A DNA stretch of 64,000 nucleotides, taken from assembly GCA_963693085.1 (NCBI GenBank), contig OY856409.1, positions 1,618,467,711 to 1,618,531,710 of the forward strand. The letters are read 5' to 3'. The position numbers and the translations under genes are program-made. A model generated the notes under the pieces. The model ran no database searches, was not told where the DNA came from, and was given only the letters and a program-made list of their open reading frames with translations. The DNA is from Alisma plantago-aquatica (Eukaryota; Streptophyta; Magnoliopsida; Alismatales; Alismataceae). Positions 55,521 through 64,000 of this stretch are shown here, one piece after another; within the stretch, counting starts at the first letter, position 1; the number at the start of each line of letters is the position of its first letter.

Positions 55521-55875
55521 TCTTTTTAAGCTTTTTAATTCTTCTATCAAGAGCTAACACAGGTCCTTCAACATAAGATATATCATCATTTAGTTCTACC
55601 TACATAGGTTGCAGAACTAATTCTATGTCAGGATGACACTTTCTCATTATAGAGATATGGAATACTGGATGCAATCTATACAACTCAGGTGGTAACTCCA
55701 GCTTATAGGCTACCTTTCCAATCCGTTCAATGATCGGCTAAGACCCCATAAACCTAGGAACTAACTTTCCCTTCTTTCCAAATCCCAGGATACCTTTACA
55801 AGGTGAGACCTTGAGATATACTTTGTCTCCAACTTGGAATTCTAAGGATCTACGACACTTAGCAATGTAAGATTT
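55521..55875 (-). pseudogene. Decayed C-terminal part of the chromovirus integrase
   Basis: Fragments in several minus frames suit the integrase C-terminal domain just before the chromodomain. There are many stops and no long frame. Nothing else is recognised. Confidence 0.5.
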
Positions 55876-56545
55876 CTATCTATCTTGAGCTGCTTTCAAC
55901 TGTTGTTGTATTACTTTAATCTTCTCAGTTGTTTGCTGCACTAACTCAGGACCCAAGAGTTGGTACTCCCCTATTTCATACCAACATAAAGGAGATCTAC
56001 AACGTCTACCATATAATGCTTCATATGGTGCCATCTCAATACTGTGTTGATAGCTATTATTGTAAGCAAATTCTATCAAGCTCAGGTGTAGATCCCAACT
56101 TCCTACAAACTGAAGGACACATGCCCTAAGCAAGTCGTCCAAGGTTTGTATAGTCCTCTCAGATTGTCCATCTGTCTAAGGATGAAAGGTTGTACTAAAC
56201 CTTAATTGTGTGCCCAAAGCTTTATGGAGTCTCTCCCAAAAATGACTCGTGAATTGGGGACCTCTATCAGAAATGATAGTAGTTGGAACCCCATGCAACC
56301 GCACTATCTCATCTATGTATATCTGTGCAAGCTTCTCAGCTGTGTAGGTTGTTTTGACAGGAATGAAATGTGCTATTTTTGTCAACCTATCAAATATCAC
56401 CCAAATGGAATCATGACTTTTGGCTGTTCTAGGAAAACCAACCACAAAGTCCATGGTTATATGATCCCATTTCCACTGCGGTATAGGCATAGGTTGCATT
56501 ATTCCTGCGAGCTTCTGATATTCAACTTATGTTATGAGAAGATAT
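55876..56545 (-). pseudogene. Chromovirus integrase core
   Basis: MQPMPIPQWKWDHITMDFVV at the start of 56176-56499 gives the first catalytic Asp (TMDF). VPTTIISDRGPQFTSHFWER gives the second, and after a stop TDGQSERTIQTLDDLLR gives the catalytic Glu. LIEFAYNNSYQHSIEMAPYE and ALYGRRCRSPLCW follow (55876-56142). All three acidic residues of DD35E are present, but a stop lies between the second and third. The HHCC zinc finger that should precede the core is missing: a deletion near 56500-56560 joins it almost directly to RNase H. Confidence 0.92.
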
Positions 56546-56559
56546 ATTTTAAATTCTTA

Positions 56560-57590
56560 TGGTCTGTGAAAATCTAGAATGTCTCTCCGTAGAGATAATG
56601 TCTCCATATCTTCAAGGCATGGACCACAACAACTAGCTCTAGATCGTGTGTCGGATAATTCTCCTCATATTTCTTACACTGTCGAGAAGCAAAAGAAATC
56701 ACTTGCTTATCCTGCATCAACACACATCCTTGACCATTCTTGGATGCATCACAGAAGACTATGTACCCCTTCCCTTGCTCAGGTAATACTAACAGAGGTG
56801 CACTTGTTAACCTTTCCTTTAGCATCTGAAAAGATTGTTGGCACTTGTCATTCCAGACAAAAGGAACCTCTTTCTTGGTCAACTTGGTTAGGGGTAAGGC
56901 TATAGAACTGAAGTTCTTAATGAACCTCCTATAATAGCCTGCCAGTCCTAGGAAACTGCGTATCTTCATCGGTGTTTTTGGCTGTTCCCATTGCAGGACA
57001 GATTCTACCTTCTTAGGATCAACACGAATACCTGAGGCAGATATTACGTGTCCAAGAAAAGAAACTTCTGGTAACCATAACTCACACTTGCTAAAATAAG
57101 CATATAGTTTATGCTTTCTTAGCAAAGTCAAAGCCTGATGGAGGTGTTGCTCATGCTGTTGAACATCTCTACTATATATTAAGATGTCATCTATAAAGAC
57201 GACTATAAACTGATCAGGAAAAGGTCAAAAAATTCTATTCATGAGTTCCATGAATGCAGCTGGTGCATTAGTTAGTCCAAACGACATAACTATGAACTCA
57301 TAGTGACCATACCTTGTCCTGAAAGCAGAATTAGGTATGTCACTCTCCTTGATACGCAACTAATGGTCTCCCAACCTTAGATCTATCTTAGAGAAGATAG
57401 TTTCACCACACAACTGATCAAACAAGTCATCGATCCTTGGCAGAGGATAATGTTCTTTATAGTTACTTTATTCAACTGTCTATAGTCAATGAATAATTGC
57501 ATAGACCCATCTTTCTTCTTAACAAAGAGGACCGGAGCACCCCAGGGTGAAGTGCTCGGTTGGATAAAACCTTTCTCAAGCAACTCCTAC
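56560..57590 (-). pseudogene. Chromovirus reverse transcriptase and RNase H
   Basis: [20 protein letters not shown] and [20 protein letters not shown] (57383-57583) start the domain. A frameshift follows. The catalytic box is FIDDILIYS near 57185-57210 with both aspartates intact. [20 protein letters not shown] and [16 protein letters not shown] lead into RNase H ([34 protein letters not shown]) at 56574-57131. RNase H stops after HYLYGET, so its last third is deleted. The catalytic Asp and Glu of RNase H are visible. Confidence 0.92.
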
Positions 57591-57592
57591 AA

Positions 57593-58230
57593 CTATTTCT
57601 TGAGCTCTACCATCTCAGCAGGTGCCATTCTATATAGTGTTTGTTCTATAGGTTGTGTGCCTGAGATCAGATTAATCTCAAAATCGATCTCTCGGGGCGG
57701 AGGAACACCTGGAAGTTCTTTAGGAAATACATCTTCAAATTTCCTGACTACCAGAACTTCAGAAGGATGAGGGCTCTCCATTATGGTATCTACCACATGC
57801 GCCAAGAATGCAAGACATCCCTGTCTCATCAACTTCTCAGCTACCAAAGCTGACACCAGACAAGTTGGAAGAATCTTTCTGTCTCCCTGAAAGATCCATG
57901 TGTCACCATTGTCTGTGAACATAGTCTACTTGGAACCACAATCCAAGACAACTTTATACTGCTCTAAGGTGTCCATCCCTAGGATTATATCGAACTCATG
58001 CATTTCAAGTGGTATAAGGTCCACTTGAATGCAATGTTCAGAAAAAGAAAGAATGCAGGATGAACACACCTCCTGCAACACTACGAATCCTAGCAAAGGT
58101 GTTTCTAGGAACAAACTATTCGTTCTATGACTGACAATCATATTGCAATCATGAATCACTTCTCGAGTGATAAAGGAATGCGTAGCACCCAGATCAATTA
58201 ACACAGATATAAAATAGGATGAAGACATAT
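57593..58230 (-). pseudogene. Chromovirus protease region
   Basis: VLIDLGATHSFITREVIHDC (DLG where retropepsins have DTG/DSG) is followed by MHEFDIILGMDTLEQYKVVL (57926-58230), the ILGMDWL motif of plant gypsy proteases with Trp to Thr. After a stop comes the linker to reverse transcriptase (57593-57922, FEDVFPKELPGVPPPREIDF), which is intact. A LINE inserted at 58230 cuts the protease from gag. Confidence 0.9.
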
Positions 58231-58259
58231 TTTTTTGATAAAGGGCGCCTGCCATTTTA

Positions 58260-59549
58260 TTAAGAAATCAAATCGTCTACAACAAGTGCAAGGATCTGAT
58301 CCTTGAACCCCTCTCTACAATAGATGGGGTTTACAAAATGACAAGCGGGTGAGGCGAAGGCATGGGCTACTCTATTGCCTTGCCTCCTAACAAAATAGAG
58401 GTTGAAAGACAGAAAACTAGAAGATAGCTCGGTGATATCCCTTATGATAAAATCCTCATATCCACGTCCACCATATCCCTTCCTCACTGCCTCGACCAAG
58501 AGAATATAGTCGGTCTCCATAACCACGTCTGTGAATCCCTTCCCTAGCGCCAACTGCATGCCTTTTAGAACAGCCACACCCTCCGCACTAAGCACCGAGT
58601 GTGGCTGTTCTAAACGACATTGGAAAGTCCACAACAGCTGTCTGTGGTCGTCCTGTATGGCTGCACCACATCCACAGTCTCCTGTCAAAGTGATGGAGGT
58701 GTCCGTGTTGATCTTAACGCATCCCGGTGGAGGATAGTGCCAAGAAACTACACCTGCTGAAGAGGAGAAGCCTTCTGATCTACTCACGGCCGCATGGTAG
58801 TATGCATGTTTCCTGACGATGTCGATGAAGCTTGCTGCTAGGCCCAGAAGGAAAGGAGGATGCTCGTCGAAGATGTATTTGTTCCTTGCTGTCCACGTGA
58901 CCCAGAGTAGTGCCACACCCTCTTCCTTACGTCTGTTGCCTTCCTCATCCAGGAGACTACCCACAAAGCTCCCTATGTCATGTAGATCCATCTGTCGCAG
59001 CCAGTCAAACTCCCCGGTAGACCAAATCTTTCTAGCTATCTCACACTGGAGTAATGCGTGCGTCGTATCCTCGCACTGTCCGCAATGATGGCAGCCCTCA
59101 TCCAGTGTCACCTGCTTCTTCTGCAACTCCGTCATAGTGGGGAGGATATTCCTCAATGCTCTCCAGATAAAGTGTTTCAACTTCGGCGACCACCCTTCCT
59201 TCCACAACCTTTTCCATATCTCCCCCTCAGCCCCTTCCCGCAAATCAGCCCCCACCCTTAAAAGATGGTAGGCACTCTTGACAGAGAAGATCCCATTGCT
59301 TTCCTTATCCCAGAAAAGGTTATCTTCCACACGCCACCGTGGATGTGGAATGTTTAGGACATCCCTTGCTAAGTGGCTGGGAAAGCACTCCTCTACCGCC
59401 TCCCTCCTCCATTGTTTCATCTCCAGACAGATCAAATCACTTACCCAGTTATACTCCTCCGGGCCGCTCACCAAGTATCTATGCACTGTGCCTCCCAGAT
59501 GAGGGATCCACCTATCCCTATAAATGTGAATGTCCTTCCCATCACCCAC
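58260..59549 (-). pseudogene. LINE ORF2, zinc-binding and RNase H part (intact 429-codon stretch)
   Basis: The stretch opens with GDGKDIHIYRDRWIP. zf-RVT has GWSPKLKHFIWRALRNILPT and CHHCGQCEDTTHALLQCE. RNase H has VKINTDTSITLTGDCGCGAA (first Asp), LSAEGVAVLKGMQLALGKG (Glu) and VVMETDYILLVEA (Asp), ending with RRQGNRVAHAFA. All expected acidic residues are visible and no stop interrupts it. It is part of the broken ORF2, so it is not an independent gene. Confidence 0.93.
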
Positions 59550-61228
59550 CCTCCATCTAAGACCTTCCTTAACCAGCTGCAGAGCCCCCCATATGCTCCT
59601 CCATGTGTAACTAGGACTGCCCCCCCAGCCTAGCGTGCAAAATAGTTGAAGACCTATAGTATTTAGCCTTCAAAATCTGGGTAGCTAAGCACTCTCCATG
59701 AATCGCCAATCTCCACCCCTGCTTAGCTAACAACGACTGGTTACATGTCTTCATATCTCTGAATCCCATCCCTCCACTCTCTTTGTGTTTACACAACCTT
59801 TCCCAACTCATCCAGTGTATCTTCCTCTCCCCTTCCTTCGACCCCCACCAGAATCTTGCCATCATCGCCTGGATCTCATCAACCAGTCCATCCGGTATTT
59901 TAAAGATACTCATGATATATGTGGGAATAGCTTGGATGACCGCTTTAATCAACACCTCCTTCCCGGGCCTTGAAAGAAGTTTCTCTTTCCACCCGTGCAC
60001 CTTCTTCCACACTCTATCCTTTATCGCCGCAAAGACAACTTTCTTAGATCTCCCAATAACTTTAGGGAGTCCAAGATACTTCTCGTGTCTATCCACCTCC
60101 CTAACCTGCAGCTGGTTCTTAATCAGCTCACGTCTCTCCATAGAAACATTCGCACTAAAGGAAACCTCGGTCTTCTTATAATTAATCTTCTGCCCAGATG
60201 CCCTCTCGTATTGGCTGAAGATATCAGCTAAAGCGGAGCATTCTTCTGAGGTTGCCCTTGTGAAAACAATACTATCATATGCAAAGAAAAGGTGGGTGAC
60301 GCTTGGAGCCCTTTTGCAAATTCTTGTGCCATGAATTTTATTTTCCTGTGCTACTTTGGAAAGGGAAAAAGAGAGAGCTTCAATGCAAAAAAGAAAAAAG
60401 GTAGGGAGAGATGGGATCACCTTGGCGTAGACCTCTAGCTGGAGTTGCAGCTCCTCTCCTTTTGCCATTGACGATAAGCTTGTGTGATACGCTAGAAACA
60501 CACTCCATCACTTTATTCCTACAAACGTCTGGGAACCCCATCCTCCTCATAACCGTATCAAGGAACGCCCACTCCACTCGATCATAAGCCTTGCTCATGT
60601 CAAGCTTGAGTGCCATCAACCCTTCTCTTCCTTTCTTCTTGTGCTTCATAGTGTTAAACAATTCATAGGCAATTAGAGCATTGTCTGTGATCATCCTTCC
60701 CCTAACAAAAACACTTTGGTTCTCAGAGATAATCTCATTCATTAGTGGCTTGATTCTATTCGCCAACACCTTCGTGATAATTTTATAAGAAACATTGCAA
60801 AGACTTATAGGACGAAACTCAGAAATCTGAACTGGGTTGCTCGTTTTGGGAATCAAAACAATATCAGTGTCATTAATATCATCCAAGCTTTCCTCTCCTT
60901 TCCACCATTTATCAATAAAAGACAATTGGCTGGATTTAATCACCTCTCAAAATTTCTGGTAGAAAATAGCTTTCATTCCATCCGGACCTGGAGCCTTGTT
61001 AGGATGCATTTGATTAAGCGCCTGCCAAACTTCTGTCTCCGTAGGGGCTTGGTTCAGATAAGAAAAGGTTGTCTCAGAAATAAGACACGGCATGTCAGCA
61101 GTGAACTCCTCCATCCCGATAGAGTCTGAACTGGCGAAAAGCAAATTGAAGTAAGAAGAAATAATTTCATCAATAGATTCCTGCTCCGTTTCCCAACTAC
61201 CATCCTCCTTGAAGAGGCCATGGATCAT
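59550..61228 (-). pseudogene. LINE ORF2, reverse transcriptase, FADD altered to FAYD
   Basis: The motifs in order are MHPNKAPGPDGMKAIFYQKF (60947-61228), [58 protein letters not shown] and [15 protein letters not shown] (60380-60943), then HLFFAYDSIVFTRA and the thumb (59611-60501). The catalytic box reads FAYDS: the first aspartate is Tyr (TAT), the second is kept. Frame changes occur near 60945 and 60440, with a break near 59600. Confidence 0.93.
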
Positions 61229-62337
61229 ATTACGCTCTTCTATTGACTAGCTTTGTGATGGAAGTACTTAGTGTTCCTGTCACGGTCCCTCATCTCATTA
61301 GTTATAGCCCTTGCAAGCCAATAGCTCTCCTCCAAGCACTGTAGTTCCTGCAACTCTCTAGCTATATCCATACATTCCTTTAACATATCACTAGAAGGTG
61401 GCCGATTCTGAGAATTAATGAGCCTCTTTTCAGTCTCTACCAGTCTCTTCTTTATGTTCCCAAATTTCCCCCCTGCCTAAGTGGAAAGCTTCTCTACACA
61501 GCTATCTATCTGCCCACTGAGACCCAAAGCCGCATTGCTGTCCCACGCTTGTTGCACCACCTCCTTGCACTCCGGAGAAGATAACCAGAACGTTTCAAAT
61601 CTGAATTTTTTTTCATAATGACCGCTACTCGTGCCTCGTCTCTCAGCCCATAAAAGGATCTGTCCATGATCGGAGTTGAGGATAGGATAATTCTTGAAAC
61701 GCCTGACGTTGAAGATATCACACCATTGCCTATTTGCCAAAAAACGATCAAGCCTTTCCAGAATGAGATTGTCCTCATGTAAACCACGCTTCCAAGTGAA
61801 CTTGCACCCTGTAGAGCCCAGGTCCGTCAGGAGGCAGTTGTCAATAGCCTCCCTGAAGTTACGCATCTGCCATTCATTCCTCGACTGGCCTCCCTTTTTC
61901 TCCTCATGCGATAAAATTTGATTAAAATCTCCTCCAAACAAGACATGCCATCTAGCCTGGGCACAAACCTCTTCCATCAACTCCCATGTATGATGCCTCT
62001 CCTGAGTGGCTGCCCACACATACATCCCCACAAAATGGAAACAATCTGGGTTTCCTTCCACTCACACCTCCGTAGCAATATGGTGATCCGAGAAGGACTT
62101 TACCCTGACATCATCTCCCCTCCACCACAGGCCTAGACCCCCCGCTCTACCTCTTCTATCAACACTAAACCCAACATTAAAACCACACTTCCTTCTCACC
62201 GCCTCCTGGTCTCCTCCTCTACACATAGTCTCCATGATGAAGACTATATCAGGAAACTCTCTCCGAGACTGCCTTCTCAGAGAGTCTACCGTCCCAGGGC
62301 TACCCAGGCCCTGGACGTTCCAGCATAGGATTTTCAT
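61229..62337 (-). pseudogene. LINE ORF2, AP-type endonuclease and linker
   Basis: ORF2 starts at ATG 62337: MKILCWNVQGLGSPGTVDSL, with the N of WNV and the catalytic Glu in IVFIMETM. A TGA near 62062 interrupts; the frame resumes to 61477 with HVLFGGDFNQIL (GDFN), GCKFTWKRG, ERLDRFLANRQW and LNSDHGQILL (SDH). All main catalytic positions are present. The linker to reverse transcriptase (61229-61476) has two or more stops and a frameshift. The enzyme would nick target DNA to prime reverse transcription. Confidence 0.92.
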
Positions 62338-63049
62338 GGTTCTTCACGGGTCTGGTCCTCGCCAGCACCCGCTACTGAAAGAAAGGTTAAAACACCCAAA
62401 CCCTCCAGTTTCCTCCTTCTTTCCCCATGCGACCCCACCTCCTCTGTCTCCTCCTAGACCCCATCCACATCCCTCTTGTTCCTCTTACCCCCCGCCTGGT
62501 GCGTTTCTTCACCTGTCCCAGGCTCCCTCCTTGCTCCCTCCATCCGTCCTAACCTAGTAACTCTTCCCATACTTCTTCCCCTCCCCTTCCCAGCCTTCTT
62601 GCTTCCTCCTTGTACCCCCCTATAATGTCTGTCTTCTTACCCCCACCCCTGTAACACCAAGCGCAAAGCATCCCCTTTCCTCTCTGGATTCCTTCACATA
62701 ACCCCTCAACTCATCCCCAACACCTCCTCCATAGCTGCTAGCAGATAGGCGGATGTCTTGAACAACACCGGTTCACCATTAGACCGAGGCCCATTGTTTC
62801 TATCTTCCCCACTCATCTGCGACTGGCTCGTTGTTGTGTGGATCTAACTACTGAATCCTGCACTATCTCCATGTTTGCCGTCGAGTCCACCGTCCTTGAA
62901 TGCCATGTGGTCGTTGTTGCCTAGATGGTCCCCATCAGAGAAGTTGACACCCTCTCCTACATGCACCTCGCCTGACTCCTGCACTCGATCAGTGCCACGT
63001 TTTTTCATCCTGCTGAGACCACTTTCATGCATCTCCATGAGTCCCTGCA
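62338..63049 (-). other. C-rich spacer and decayed C-terminal part of LINE ORF1
   Basis: The plus strand is C/T-rich (62400-62640), so the minus strand is a G/A-rich low-complexity tract between ORF1 and ORF2. A minus frame at 62844-63050 may be the C-terminal part of ORF1. No other feature. Confidence 0.5.
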
Positions 63050-63978
63050 CTATGACCTGCTTTGCCGTGCTCGTTGCTGTGAGAGTGGCGGCGTCCTCCT
63101 TGCCGCTGACCCAGACGATGTTGCTCCTGTAGTCCGTGTTCCCCCTGCCTTCTTGACAATCTGAACATTTTGTATATCCGGTGTCTCGTGCCTGAGCCCG
63201 TCTTCCTCGCTCATCTGCCTGTTGAAGACATTGCTTCCTTCCGCGGTCGCCTGTTTGGTGAAGATGACCTCAAGGTCCTCCAAAGAAACAGACTTCGCCG
63301 TGTCCCTCACCTCCTCCATCAGATCTTCCTTCCGGCTCTTGACGTTGCGCGTACCGCTGGTCTCGTTGGTTCCCGTCACCCGGCTCCCCGGTTTGGGTTT
63401 TGAAACAAATCGCAGTTCCTTCTCGGCATTGTCCCTGCCCAAGAGCTCCTCCTTCATCAAAGTCACCCAACGTTTAGTTGGTGACGCCTTGATCCAGGGC
63501 CCCCATAGCCTTGGCGGCGGCCCGTATTCGTTGTCCTCGACATCATCCTTGCAGTCCTTTTCTAGATGTCCGACCAAGCCGCACAAGTAGCAGAAGGTTG
63601 GCATCCTTTCATATCGGACCTCCACGTCAACGATTCGGCCTCCACTATCTCTGATTTTTTTTATTTCTGCCGGATGGGATTTGACACATCGATCTCGACT
63701 CTAGCTCTGCACGACGCCCCCCAACCCAAGTCTCATAGATCTACCGTCGTTACCCTGCCAATCTTAGATGCCACCACCTTAATGGCTTCCTCCGATCTGA
63801 GCCCTAGAGGAAGGTTGTAAAGATGAATCCAGAAATAGCTGAGGTTCAGTGTCAACTCCATCGGGATGTCGTCCGGCCTGATATTCCTCACAACCAGCAG
63901 GTGGTTGTCGAAATTCCAAGGTCCTTCCTCCATGACTTTCTCCTTATCCTTCCAGTGCATAAACTGAATGACGAACAT
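63050..63978 (-). pseudogene. LINE ORF1 (DUF4283 and CCHC knuckle), partial
   Basis: The frame at 63733-63978 has FMHWKDKEKVMEEGPWNFDN and LSYFWIHLYNLPLG, the DUF4283 pattern of plant LINE ORF1. A break follows near 63650, then MPTFCYLCGLVGHLEKDC (63570-63625) gives a CX2CX4HX4C knuckle. A long, low-complexity tail rich in Lys, Glu, Ser and Arg runs to 63050. The N-terminus lies beyond the window. ORF1 proteins bind the LINE RNA. Confidence 0.88.
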
Positions 63979-64000
63979 GTTGTTTGATAGCTGCCGGAAT

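Larger units (their letters stand above)
44755..58230 (-). mobile_element. Gypsy chromovirus composite: gag piece, shared LTR, pol piece
   Basis: Both internal pieces are minus strand. Left of the LTR (44755-46205) lie gag and the start of protease, with a primer site at 46216-46227, so the LTR at 46234-55362 acts as their 5' LTR. Right of the LTR (55363-58230) lie chromodomain, integrase, RNase H, reverse transcriptase and protease, with a purine tract at about 55363-55377, so the same LTR acts as their 3' LTR. The two pieces overlap in homology at 44757-44830 and 58157-58230. One LTR serving two partial elements is what unequal recombination between tandem or neighbouring copies leaves. Confidence 0.8.
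58231..64000 (-). mobile_element. L1-type LINE, nearly full length, running off the window
   Basis: The minus-strand element ends at the short poly(T) at 58231-58236 (its A tail). Reading leftward from 64000: ORF1 (DUF4283 and CCHC knuckle), a C-rich spacer, then ORF2 with endonuclease, reverse transcriptase, zinc-binding domain and RNase H. It sits in the protease region of the chromovirus: homology to the left copy stops at GAAGACATAT and should resume with CAGAATG beyond 64000. ORF2 has few breaks, so it is younger or better preserved than the LINE at 49865. Its 5' end and duplication are outside the window. Confidence 0.92.

Overview
The window is nuclear DNA from a flowering plant with a large, transposon-filled genome. 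The evidence is plant-type Ty1/copia and Ty3/gypsy retrotransposons, L1-type LINEs with a zinc-binding/RNase H tail, a CACTA element carrying Ulp1 and Transposase_24 type genes, a hAT of the ZMYM1-like type, and Cassandra TRIMs with 5S rRNA promoter boxes. The one clearly intact host gene is a single-exon carboxylesterase with GC-rich third codon positions, which would suit a monocot, but I cannot name the species. No bacterial, organellar, CRISPR, rRNA or tRNA gene was recognised.

Layout. 1-2330: part of a gypsy-type LTR, minus orientation, with a striking run of short hairpins on a 20-base period. About 2445 to 11950: a decayed SIRE-like copia element, minus strand, with gag, zinc knuckle, protease, integrase, reverse transcriptase and RNase H remnants, an extra acidic-tailed reading frame downstream of pol, a primer-binding site at 10701-10712 and an LTR from 10715. 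12180-12788: a 5'-truncated Cassandra TRIM, plus strand. 12789-13740: CCA/CCT-rich low-complexity DNA.

14047-39759: one old hAT transposon, about 4.1 kb without its insertions, flanked by 8-base duplications matching at 7 of 8 positions. Three elements have landed in its leading, non-coding part: a complete Cassandra (14571-15405, duplication GCAGA), a 7.1-kb CACTA (15616-22726, duplication TAT) and a 13.6-kb gypsy derivative (23403-37010, duplication CTAAT). The gypsy derivative has two 5.4-kb LTRs around a 2.7-kb interior that keeps gag but not pol. The decayed hAT transposase follows at 37069-39543.

39768-42830: a small low-copy island holding probable nested MITEs, a TATA box, the carboxylesterase gene (41629-42663) and a poly(A) signal. 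43150-43993: the C-terminal end of a non-LTR retroelement protein with a CCHC knuckle and a PD...D motif like a restriction-type endonuclease. 44755-64000: a gypsy chromovirus composite in which a gag-bearing left piece and a pol-bearing right piece share one LTR (46234-55362). A plus-strand LINE (49865-53740) lies inside that LTR, and a minus-strand LINE (58231 to beyond the window) lies inside the protease region on the right.

The elements do not form a pathway. The window records successive insertions around one esterase gene. The most useful observations are the phased hairpin array, the dated hAT nest, the gag-only long-LTR element with palindrome and telobox arrays, and the endonuclease-like fragment. 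I found no clearly new functional system.
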